A DNA stretch of 64,000 bases, taken from contig NZ_JAFEJU010000002.1 of assembly GCF_018555455.1 (NCBI RefSeq), positions 186,001 to 250,000 of the forward strand, read 5' to 3'. How positions within the stretch are numbered: the stretch's first letter is position 1; each line of letters begins with the position of its first letter. The stretch comes from Bifidobacterium colobi. GTDB taxonomy: Bacteria > Actinomycetota > Actinomycetes > Actinomycetales > Bifidobacteriaceae. A program made the position numbers and the translations under genes. Below the pieces are notes generated by a model, which was given only the letters and a program-made list of their open reading frames with translations, was not told the DNA's origin and made no database searches. Shown here piece by piece: positions 8,492-15,978 of the stretch.

Positions 8492-8548
8492 AGGGGGTAT
8501 GCAGTGAGCATTCAGTCAGACAGCCAGCGTTTTCTCGATGAAGTAAAG
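8474..8548 (+). repeat. Shared 5' module, copy B
   Basis: Counterpart of 6796-6870: the same leader, GTG start and first ~15 codons (S-Q-R-F-L-D-E-V-K in both proteins), then complete divergence. Confidence 0.8.
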
Positions 8549-9319
8549 GGTTCAAAACCAGCATCGGTCGCGAAAGCGGAACAAGGAGAATGGCTCGTAG
8601 GATCCCATCGGATTGTTGGCGAAGCGCGCAGAAGCCGCAATAGCGGATTTGGTGATGAAATAATGGTCCTGCTGGCTTTGCTGCTTTTCTTTCTAATAGC
8701 AGCGACAATTGTTGCTATATGTGGCGTCGGCGCCTATGAGTCTGTCTGGGTGTCCGATCACGGGGATAACCCCCATTTGGATCTCGCAGCCATTGATTGG
8801 ATGTGGGTGGTGTTTTTCCTCGTTTCGCTGTGTTTTGCAGTAGCCGTCCTGTTCTGGATGCTGTCTATCATTGCTCAACGTTTGCGTTGGATTAAGACTC
8901 GCGATGAGTTCTCCTCTCCGCTGTTTGTGGGTATCAATACCTATAACTTGCCCGGAGAAGTGGTATATAAAGCGGATTCCCGCAGTAGTGAAGGAAACAG
9001 GTACAGCGACTCGTATCCGTTGATGTATATTATTTGGCGAACGGATGCCGAACCTCAGACCATCTATGTTCCCGCTTATGTAACGAAGAAAGAGTGGGAA
9101 CAGCGGTTTAACCAGCCGGATCCTGACCGACATTGGGGGCATCGCCATCTCATGATGATGATTGAACTCCATGTTGATGGAGATCGAATCCAAGTGGTCG
9201 GCATGGAACCGGTCTCTATGCAAGATGTGCAGCATGCTTGGGATGGTATGGACAGTGTGGCGGTTAATCCGCAACCGCGCTGCCCACAAGTGTTTGGTCA
9301 GTTTGACTTACTGCTGTGA
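8504..9319 (+). CDS. Hypothetical two-pass membrane protein with grafted N-terminus
   Basis: A 271-residue protein starting at GTG 8504 after GAAGGGGG. Residues 1-15 copy the start of the 441-residue protein at 6826; the rest is unrelated. Two hydrophobic segments (about 50-76 and 102-128) flank a short outer loop, followed by a soluble domain with aromatic strands (IWRTDAEPQTIYVPAYVTKKEW). The family is not recognised. The grafted 5' end supplies start site and ribosome site, suggesting recombination that put this body under a new translation signal. Confidence 0.5.
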   Translation: MSIQSDSQRFLDEVKGSKPASVAKAEQGEWLVGSHRIVGEARRSRNSGFGDEIMVLLALLLFFLIAATIVAICGVGAYESVWVSDHGDNPHLDLAAIDWMWVVFFLVSLCFAVAVLFWMLSIIAQRLRWIKTRDEFSSPLFVGINTYNLPGEVVYKADSRSSEGNRYSDSYPLMYIIWRTDAEPQTIYVPAYVTKKEWEQRFNQPDPDRHWGHRHLMMMIELHVDGDRIQVVGMEPVSMQDVQHAWDGMDSVAVNPQPRCPQVFGQFDLLL

Positions 9320-9446
9320 CGAATTTCGGTGCGTGCACCCCCATCTATCGTGCCTGCTTGTGTGTGCTTTCCGGATTTGCCATATGAATCATAGATTTGG
9401 TCGCGGTTGTCGACGCTGGGCTAATGAGTGAAGGTATTACCATTGA

Positions 9447-9488
9447 TGTATACGAAATTATTCTCGATTGGGAATAGTTTCGTATACA
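9447..9488 (+). promoter_or_regulatory. Palindromic operator overlapping promoter of the toxin-antitoxin pair
   Basis: TGTATACGAAATTATTC (9447-9463) and GAATAGTTTCGTATACA (9472-9488) form an inverted repeat with one mismatch and an 8-base spacer. The right arm contains TATACA, a good -10 element ending nine bases before ATG 9497. This fits autorepression by the antitoxin and possibly leaderless mRNA. Confidence 0.6.
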
Positions 9489-9496
9489 ATGTAGTA

Positions 9497-10195
9497 ATGG
9501 TTATCAGGATGAATCGTGCACTGGTCACACGGAAGGAAGCCGCACTCCGTCTTGGAGTGAGTGAGCGGCGAATCAATGCGCTTTGCATTTCTGGGCAACT
9601 TGAATCATTCCCCGTGGGCGGTGCTGTTCTGATTACGGAAGATTCGGTTCAACGTCAAGAGCGTTGGCGAGGCGAGGGTGGGCGTCCATATTCTCGAGAC
9701 ATGGCATTTGCGGCGTTATATATGCTCAGCGAGTTTGATGTGCCATGGCTGGGGAGGCAGCAGCGGTATCGCCTCAAAGGATATTTGAGGCATATGGATG
9801 CGGAGAATTTAACCCGACTCACGCGTCGTCGTTCAACAACAATTGAATATTGGTGCAGGGATTCCAATTTGGGAAAGATTAGGCAATTAATTCGACCTTC
9901 TTCTGCCACCGGAGAAATGGCTGATACCTTTCATCTGGCATCTACGGATATGGTGGAAGGCTACGTTGCTGCCGATGCCTTAATCGATATTGTTCAACAA
10001 TGCCGGCTGAAGCAGGGTGTCGTGCCTGTTCGGGTACGGCTCCGCGTTTCCGACAGTCTTCCTGTCGGTGACGGGACGATGCCCATTGCCGTATGTGCGG
10101 CAGATTTGGCTGAGTCCATCGATCCTAGAGAACGGCAAGCTGGACTAAGCGTATTGCAACAGTTGATTGACGATTATCATCATAAGGGGAACTGA
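9497..10195 (+). CDS. AbiEi-like antitoxin / HTH regulator
   Basis: A 232-residue protein, taking ATG 9497 just downstream of the palindrome (an in-frame GTG at 9428 would put the operator inside the gene; ATG 9512 is also possible). The N-terminus has a helix-turn-helix of the excisionase/MerR-like type (TRKEAALRLGVSERRINAL, with SGQLESFPVGG as wing). The remainder is a helical then mixed domain. It ends two bases before a nucleotidyltransferase gene, the layout of AbiE-type (type IV) toxin-antitoxin systems, where the antitoxin represses its own promoter. Confidence 0.6.
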   Translation: MVIRMNRALVTRKEAALRLGVSERRINALCISGQLESFPVGGAVLITEDSVQRQERWRGEGGRPYSRDMAFAALYMLSEFDVPWLGRQQRYRLKGYLRHMDAENLTRLTRRRSTTIEYWCRDSNLGKIRQLIRPSSATGEMADTFHLASTDMVEGYVAADALIDIVQQCRLKQGVVPVRVRLRVSDSLPVGDGTMPIAVCAADLAESIDPRERQAGLSVLQQLIDDYHHKGN

Positions 10196-10197
10196 GC

Positions 10198-10935
10198 ATG
10201 ATTCCAACAATTCCCATTTCTAGCGCATGCCATCCGTGGAATACTGTGTACATGGTCGCTGAAGCGGGTATTTCAGCATCGTGGCTGCTTACGGGAGGGC
10301 TAATGGTTCAGTTGCATGCCATCATGGGCGGCTTGACAGTCCGTCCCACTACTGATGCTGACCTGTTGTCCGATCTTATGGCTGATAGGCGGGGCATTGC
10401 CAAATTGCGCAACATCCTTACCTCCCATGGCTTCAAAACCCAACCGGGAACGTTGACTGGCTATACGACCCGTATGAGCGCATCCAATGGAGACGTTGTG
10501 GATTTATTGGTTGCTGACCATCTGCCTAAATTCCTTGAGCGCGATGCGACTTTATTTGGATTGCCGGTGCTCTCTATGCCGGGAGGTGCACAGGCTGTGG
10601 AACGAAGTATGCAGGTATGCCTCGTTGACAAACCCAACAATACCAATGTTGTGATTCGTATTCCGGACTTGCTCGGCGCGTTGATTCTAAAAAGTGCGGC
10701 GTATAGTGTTGATCACGCCGGCTATGGAGAGCGACATCTTTATGATGCCGCTATGCTTGCATCTCTTATTCCTGATCCCGACATAGAGCTCGAACGTTTA
10801 CACAGCAGCACTGATCGCAAACGTATCAAACTGTTGCACGAAAGGCTCACTGAGGACTCCTCATATTGGAACAAACTTGATGAGGTGCACCGTCAAAATG
10901 GATTGGATACTATTAAGACACTCGCCACTTGGTAA
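10198..10935 (+). CDS. AbiEii-like nucleotidyltransferase toxin
   Basis: A 245-residue protein starting at ATG 10198. It shows the polymerase-beta-type nucleotidyltransferase signature: a GG pair (TGGLMVQLH, residues 33-34), D-x-D at 53 and 55 (RPTTDADLL) and a later Asp near 102 (NGDVVDLLVADHL). A helical C-terminal domain follows, as in AbiEii/MenT-like toxins, which modify tRNA or other targets with nucleotides. Catalytic residues look intact. With the upstream HTH gene it forms a likely phage-defence or stress toxin-antitoxin pair; the substrate cannot be told from sequence. Confidence 0.65.
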   Translation: MIPTIPISSACHPWNTVYMVAEAGISASWLLTGGLMVQLHAIMGGLTVRPTTDADLLSDLMADRRGIAKLRNILTSHGFKTQPGTLTGYTTRMSASNGDVVDLLVADHLPKFLERDATLFGLPVLSMPGGAQAVERSMQVCLVDKPNNTNVVIRIPDLLGALILKSAAYSVDHAGYGERHLYDAAMLASLIPDPDIELERLHSSTDRKRIKLLHERLTEDSSYWNKLDEVHRQNGLDTIKTLATW

Positions 10936-11114
10936 AGAACAAGGAGACGAAGAACCAACACACCAATCTGCCATTGCATAGACGAAATCATGATTTCTGC
11001 CTCATTATGGTGGATAATGAATGTAGGGGAAGGCTCGCGCTCTGGAGTGGTTGAACGGTACCGTCCCGTGAAGATCACATTGCTGGGCTAAAGTCGCGGG
11101 GTTAAGGTGGAGAT

Positions 11115-12995
11115 ATGAGAGCGAAGTTGGTCAAAGATCGTCGCAATGGTGCACAAACCATGACTGTGCACGCCACCAGAGGTGAATCCTTGGATGTGCG
11201 GCAGGCGCAGTGGCTTGCTCAAGGGCACTGGTACATGTTGCCTTTCCGGTATGAAAGCAATGAGGCTGAAACCCTGCTCTACTACGACGTGACCAACTGC
11301 GTGCCATTGCATAAGCATCTGCATCAGGCTTTGCCGGCTGGGCAGTTCACTGGAGCGCTGCTGGCGGTGTTGTCTGTGATGGAACAATGCGATAGTCAGC
11401 ATATGCCGTTGGACTACATTGACTGGGATGCCAAGCAGATTTTCATGGCACCGCAAGGCTATCCATTGTTCATGGTGACTCCGTTAGTCGGCATTGCATC
11501 GAATCGTGATACGCAGGCAACATTGCTGAAGCTTCTAGCGGATACTCGGAAAACCAAGGTGACCGATGCTGCCGAGCAGAATCAGCAGGTGAAGCTCTAT
11601 GGTTTCCTGCAGCAGACTCCAGTGGTTTCGCCGGCTGTGTTCCATGATTTTCTTGCGATGGCGCTGCCCGGCATGGTGCAGCCGCGCGCTGTTGGCACTC
11701 AGCCCGCTGCACAGAGTGCTGCAACTGATTCGGCTCAACGAGTGACTGATCAGCCGGCGAACGATCGTCCGGCGAATAGTCAAGCCCAGGGTGCCGCCTA
11801 TGATGCTCGGAATGCTGAGGAACCGATGTCGGAGACGCAGTTCGGGCAGACTGTGGTGGCTGGCACCGCGCAGTTCGATGCCATTCGTTCTGCTGCAAGT
11901 GGGGTCGCGAATGGTGCGGCAAACGGCACTGTGAATGGTGCTGTGAATAGTGCTGCGAATGGCACTGCTGCTACAGATGATGCCACCCAGTTGGGCGCGC
12001 GCAACGATGCCACATTAATCAATGGCGATCAGTCGATTGACAATCGGTCGACCGACGGTACGTCGATTGATGATCATCAGCCTAGTCCTCAGCCGATTCA
12101 GCAGTCTGGTTTGCAACCAATTCAGCAGCCTAGTCCTCAACCGATTGCCGAGGATGATGAGGACGGCGGCACAGTGCTGTCCACCCTGCTGAAGCGTCGC
12201 ACGGATGCGCATTCGTCGCCTGCGACACCATTGCCTCAGCGCGTGGAAACGCGAAAACCTCAGCCGCAGTCGGTGGAACAACCGTTGCCGGCTCAGCCTG
12301 TTCAATCAGAACCAGAACCGCTACAGACCAAGCCTCAGGCATCGCCGCAGACCGAACCAGTGCTGCCGAAGCCTCTCCATACTGAACCAGTACAGTCGGA
12401 GACCATTGCGAATCCCGAGCCGGTTGCACAACCTGAGCCGATGCAGCAGCCGCTTCGACCACAACCTCAGCTTGCGCAACAATCTCAGCCGATTGAACAG
12501 TCTGCTATGCAGTCAGTTGCACAGCCGGTCGCACAGTCCCAGCCCATCATGGCATCGCAGTCATCACAGCCGATACAAGAGCCGGTAGCACAACAGACAC
12601 AAGCTCAACCGATTCAGCAGACTCAGCCGGCGGTGGATTTGCCTGAGGACAGTGAAGGCGAGACGATACTGCGCCCATCGGCAAGCAAGGTTTCCGGCTT
12701 TACAGTCACCCGTTTGCGTGATGGCAAAACGATTACCGTATACGCGGAGCATGCCACCATCGGCCGATCGAAAACCGCGGATATTCACATGGGCGGCAAT
12801 ACGAATGTGAGCCGTGTGCATGCGATTATCGACGTGCTTGACGATGGCCGTTTCTCCATAACCGATAATCATTCAGCCAACGGCACGGCTGTGGAAGGCC
12901 GCGAATTGGCTGACGGCGGCTGCGAATATCTGCCGTCCGGCGGTGATTTCACGCTGGCCGACGATACGTTTGTGGTCAAGCTGCTGCACCGATGA
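11115..12995 (+). CDS. DUF6382 and FHA domain protein
   Basis: A 626-residue protein starting at ATG 11115 after GGTGGAGAT. Residues 1-190 match the pattern of the DUF6382 family, a pseudokinase-like fold (YYDVTNCVPLHKHL, LDYIDWDAKQIFM). A long Gln/Pro/Ala-rich linker (about 195-515) follows, then a C-terminal FHA domain (about 525-626) with the phosphothreonine-binding signature IGRSKTADI, VSRVHAII and NGTAV. The linker holds DDATQL and GETIL, candidate phosphothreonine sites. It faces the kinase/phosphatase operon and probably reads out its signalling at the membrane. No signal peptide is present. Confidence 0.8.
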   Translation: MRAKLVKDRRNGAQTMTVHATRGESLDVRQAQWLAQGHWYMLPFRYESNEAETLLYYDVTNCVPLHKHLHQALPAGQFTGALLAVLSVMEQCDSQHMPLDYIDWDAKQIFMAPQGYPLFMVTPLVGIASNRDTQATLLKLLADTRKTKVTDAAEQNQQVKLYGFLQQTPVVSPAVFHDFLAMALPGMVQPRAVGTQPAAQSAATDSAQRVTDQPANDRPANSQAQGAAYDARNAEEPMSETQFGQTVVAGTAQFDAIRSAASGVANGAANGTVNGAVNSAANGTAATDDATQLGARNDATLINGDQSIDNRSTDGTSIDDHQPSPQPIQQSGLQPIQQPSPQPIAEDDEDGGTVLSTLLKRRTDAHSSPATPLPQRVETRKPQPQSVEQPLPAQPVQSEPEPLQTKPQASPQTEPVLPKPLHTEPVQSETIANPEPVAQPEPMQQPLRPQPQLAQQSQPIEQSAMQSVAQPVAQSQPIMASQSSQPIQEPVAQQTQAQPIQQTQPAVDLPEDSEGETILRPSASKVSGFTVTRLRDGKTITVYAEHATIGRSKTADIHMGGNTNVSRVHAIIDVLDDGRFSITDNHSANGTAVEGRELADGGCEYLPSGGDFTLADDTFVVKLLHR

Positions 12996-13090
12996 TATAT
13001 CGGTGATATTGGTAAGGGTGCAGGCAGCGGCACAGAGTTAGGGTGCTGTGCATTCGAACCTGTAGCAACAGTGCTGTAGTGATGCAGTGT

Positions 13091-13145
13091 TCATATGGTT
13101 GTGGCCCGTCAACACTTGGTATGTTGACGGGCCACAACCATATGA
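13091..13145. terminator. Bidirectional hairpin between convergent FHA genes
   Basis: A perfect 24-bp stem (13091-13114 with 13122-13145) around the 7-base loop CTTGGTA, midway between two convergent genes. It has no T tract on either side, so it would act as a strong structure rather than a classical intrinsic terminator. Confidence 0.7.
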
Positions 13146-13182
13146 TGCGCGGCGAGTTGCGAGGCAGCTCTGCTGGCGGACG

Positions 13183-14025
13183 CTACTGTTGCTGGGTGAA
13201 TGAGAAGAACAAGTCACCCAGACGAATGGTGGCAGGGGCGGTAAGCTGCATGGGCGTGCCCTTGACCACTTGGGTTTCCTGATCATCCTGGATGATGTAG
13301 GTGCCGTTGAGCGAACCGTAGTCTTCGATCCACAGCGTGCCGTTGGTGTCGATGCTGATGGCCGCATGGTTGCGCGAGATGGTGCGCGTCGGATCGTCGA
13401 GTCGCACGGACTTGGCGCCCTGCGGCACATCGGCCGAAGGCTTACGGCCCAGCAATGTGCTGGTATCGATAATTACATCCTGATTGGTCGTGTCGCTGTG
13501 CAGCAGATACGTGATCTTCGGCGTCTTCGACGTGAACGAGGAGGAGAGCACGGTGCTATCCCAATCGTCAATGTCGTTGTCGTGGAAATCATCGTTGTGC
13601 GTGCTCGGCGGTACGTGCTCACCGCCGACGAACGTGCCGGGCATCACATTCTCGTAGCCCGGGAAGGCCAGATAGTCCGGCAGTGTGCCGGCATGGCGCG
13701 GGCTTGAAGACTGTGATGCGGCAGGCTGCGGCTCTGCTGCCGGTGCGGCGGTTGGCTGCGACTGCGGTTCGGTCTGCGGTGCGGCGGCTTGTGGCTCAGC
13801 GGCTGCTGGCTCAGCGGACTGGGCTGGAGCCTGAGTTTCCTGAGCCGGCGAGGCTGCAGGTGCTGTAGTCGCTTCCGGGGCAGCGGACTGGGTGAACTGC
13901 GGCTCGGCGGACTGAGCTGCGTCGTTCGATTGGTTGTTTTCGGCCGGTTGAGCAGCATCCGCCGGTTGCGAATCGTCAGCGTACCAGCCGAATTCTGGTG
14001 CTGGAGGGTATGGAAGTACGGCCAT
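13183..14025 (-). CDS. FHA domain protein with Ala/Gln/Pro linker
   Basis: A 280-residue protein starting at ATG 14025 after AAAGGAT. Residues 1-110 are a low-complexity Ala/Gln/Pro region. Residues ~165-280 form an FHA domain with LLGRKPSADV, ISRNHAAI and YGSLNGTYI, the residues that bind phosphothreonine peptides. Just before it, DDWDSTVL has the D-x-T-x-L look of a phospho-switch that could bind the domain in cis, as in GarA. It is the last gene of the minus-strand operon headed by the Pkb2 kinase, making it a likely cytoplasmic reader of that kinase. Confidence 0.85.
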   Translation of the reverse strand: MAVLPYPPAPEFGWYADDSQPADAAQPAENNQSNDAAQSAEPQFTQSAAPEATTAPAASPAQETQAPAQSAEPAAAEPQAAAPQTEPQSQPTAAPAAEPQPAASQSSSPRHAGTLPDYLAFPGYENVMPGTFVGGEHVPPSTHNDDFHDNDIDDWDSTVLSSSFTSKTPKITYLLHSDTTNQDVIIDTSTLLGRKPSADVPQGAKSVRLDDPTRTISRNHAAISIDTNGTLWIEDYGSLNGTYIIQDDQETQVVKGTPMQLTAPATIRLGDLFFSFTQQQ

Positions 14026-14043
14026 GATTGATCATTGATCCTT

Positions 14044-14790
14044 TCACTGGCGAGCTGCCAAAGCGGCGTCGATGGCCGGATCGCCAAGCTGACGCAGCCA
14101 ATCCAACAGAGCCTGATAGGTATTGGGGTTGCGTGCGATGCATACGCGAAGTTCCGGCGCGTACTGGGCGATCTGTGCAATCTCCATCTGATCGCTGGTG
14201 GTGAGTGCCTGCTCGGCGGTGAAACCGTACGGGTTGGTCGGCGTCGGGTTCTCGAACTGCGGCTGAGCCTCGGCCTGCGGCTGAGCTTCCGGCTGAGCCT
14301 GTACCGGCTGGGCGGCCAGCTGTTCGGCGGGCTGTGCGGCAGCGTACTGGTCCTGTGCCGGCTGGGCAGCTGCGTATGATTGCGCGGCCGGCTGGCTCGC
14401 GGGCTGAGCGGCGTAGGAATCGGTACCACCTTGCGCGATATCGGTGTAGGCGCCGGCGTATGCGGATGCGTCGGGCTGAGCCTGTGCCGGCTGAGCTTCC
14501 GGCTGCGCCTGTGCCGGCTGAGCCGCCGACTCCTGCGGTGCCTGCTGTTCGGCCGGCTGATCTTGGACCGGGCCGCCAATGGAATCGGCGGTGAAGCCAA
14601 TCTGGGCCAGGGTTTCGCGGGCGCGGACATCACCGAATTCGGCAAGCCAACGCTTCAGTCCGGGGTAGCAGCGCGGGTTCACTGCCACGTTGGCGCCGAA
14701 CTCCGGATTCTCATAGGCGATCTTCGCCAGCAGAATCGGGTCGGCGTTAGGATCCTGTACTGCGGCAACGGCAGCATCGTAATCAACCAT
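14044..14790 (-). CDS. Variant leucine-rich repeat protein with two-ended domain duplication
   Basis: A 248-residue protein starting at ATG 14790 after GGAG. Two related helical modules sit at the ends (about 1-65 and 190-248): each has the DP-x-x-L-x-x-IA, P-E-(F/L), A-x-NP and L-x-W-L-x-x-(F/L)GD pattern of variant leucine-rich repeats seen in bifidobacterial proteins. Between them is ~120 residues of Ala/Gln/Pro repeats (QPAQAQPEA). No signal peptide is present. It lies between the FHA and PP2C genes, 15-18 bases from each, so it probably works in the same phospho-signalling complex, perhaps as a flexible bridge. Confidence 0.7.
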   Translation of the reverse strand: MVDYDAAVAAVQDPNADPILLAKIAYENPEFGANVAVNPRCYPGLKRWLAEFGDVRARETLAQIGFTADSIGGPVQDQPAEQQAPQESAAQPAQAQPEAQPAQAQPDASAYAGAYTDIAQGGTDSYAAQPASQPAAQSYAAAQPAQDQYAAAQPAEQLAAQPVQAQPEAQPQAEAQPQFENPTPTNPYGFTAEQALTTSDQMEIAQIAQYAPELRVCIARNPNTYQALLDWLRQLGDPAIDAALAARQ

Positions 14791-14805
14791 GATTGTCTCC
14801 TTGTG

Positions 14806-15978
14806 CTATGGCTGAATTGAACGGATTGTTCGTAGTGTTTGCAGAGTGGTATCTTCGATGGCTCCGATATCTTCGCCATCGCCGAGTCGGAACGCGCTGA
14901 ATGCGTGTGATTCATGCTCCGGAGTTGGCATATCCACCACAATGACGGTGATATTGTCATGGCCTCCGGCTTGCAGTGCCGCTTGAACCAACGCGTCCAC
15001 GGCAGCTCGAGGGCTGGCGTGAGCGGCGGCGATGCTGGCGATGAGATGGTCAGGCACTTCACTGTATAAACCATCAGAACAGATGATGTACCTGCCGGTC
15101 AGATCGGCAACATAAATATCGGGGGCAATGCCTTCGGGATCTCCAAGGCATTGGGTGATGATATTGCGCGGCACCAGAACCGCGGCTGCTTCAGGAGTCA
15201 TAAGCCCTGAATCAATAGCTTCCTGGCGCTGCGAATGATCACGGGTGATGCGAGTCAGTGATGCGGGATCCCACACGGGAGTGTTCTGCGACGATGCAGA
15301 GGAGGAAGATGAAGATTCTTGGGATGCGGAGAACGCGTTCTTAGGGCTCAGGTGGTAGGTGCGGGAGTCGCCGATGTTCACCACATAGACTTGCTGCGAT
15401 ACGCAATACGAGTCGAACACCGTGGGACTGGTCGGGCTGAATGTTGCATCGGTGTCGCCGTCCTCGTCTGCAGCTGCATCAGTGCCATAGGAACCTGAAC
15501 CATCCAATGTGGAATCGTCGATGGGGCCGTCGGATGATGCGGATGGGTCTGGGCCGGCAGTTGGGGTTTCGGCTATGTCGTATTGGCTAGGCGCGGCGGC
15601 TTCGGCGTTGCTGCCTGCGGGGTCAGTGCTGGCCGCGGCGCTGGTGTCAGCACTGCTGATGGTGGAGGGCTTGGCTGGCAGAATAAGGCCGGTGATGGTG
15701 GTGCCGGCCACCCCGCCGAGCTGTTGGCCCAGCTGCAGGACCTGCTGTTGGGCATCCTCCAGTGTTTCGCTGATGAGTTCGCGGTTGCGGTATTGCACGT
15801 TCGAGAGCTCAGCGAAACGGCGGACGGCAAGTTGACTTGCCTGTTCGCCGCCCATGCCACCGCCCATGCCATCGCACACCACATAGACTCCCTGATGAGT
15901 CAGGCCCGTATCCTGGTTGTTTTTGCGCTTGAGACCACAATCACTGGTCATCGCTATATGGATGGAACCTGTGGTCAT
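14806..15978 (-). CDS. PP2C-type serine/threonine protein phosphatase
   Basis: A 390-residue protein overlapping the upstream gene by ATGA. It carries the metal-binding and catalytic motifs of the PPM family: NNQD near 20-23, VVCDGMGG near 34-40, GTT near 92, NIGDSR, CSDGL and GGHDNITVIVVD. A low-complexity Ser/Ala/Asp insertion of about 90 residues (roughly 105-195) splits the catalytic domain, longer than in typical PrpC/PstP proteins. No membrane segment is seen. It is expected to reverse phosphorylation by the operon's Pkb2 kinase. The ribosome site GGGGGAAAG lies inside the upstream gene. Confidence 0.9.
   Translation of the reverse strand: MTTGSIHIAMTSDCGLKRKNNQDTGLTHQGVYVVCDGMGGGMGGEQASQLAVRRFAELSNVQYRNRELISETLEDAQQQVLQLGQQLGGVAGTTITGLILPAKPSTISSADTSAAASTDPAGSNAEAAAPSQYDIAETPTAGPDPSASSDGPIDDSTLDGSGSYGTDAAADEDGDTDATFSPTSPTVFDSYCVSQQVYVVNIGDSRTYHLSPKNAFSASQESSSSSSASSQNTPVWDPASLTRITRDHSQRQEAIDSGLMTPEAAAVLVPRNIITQCLGDPEGIAPDIYVADLTGRYIICSDGLYSEVPDHLIASIAAAHASPRAAVDALVQAALQAGGHDNITVIVVDMPTPEHESHAFSAFRLGDGEDIGAIEDTTLQTLRTIRSIQP

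Noticed and set aside
9428..9496. GTG 9428 as start of the antitoxin gene
   Set aside because: It would place the palindromic operator and -10 box inside the coding region.
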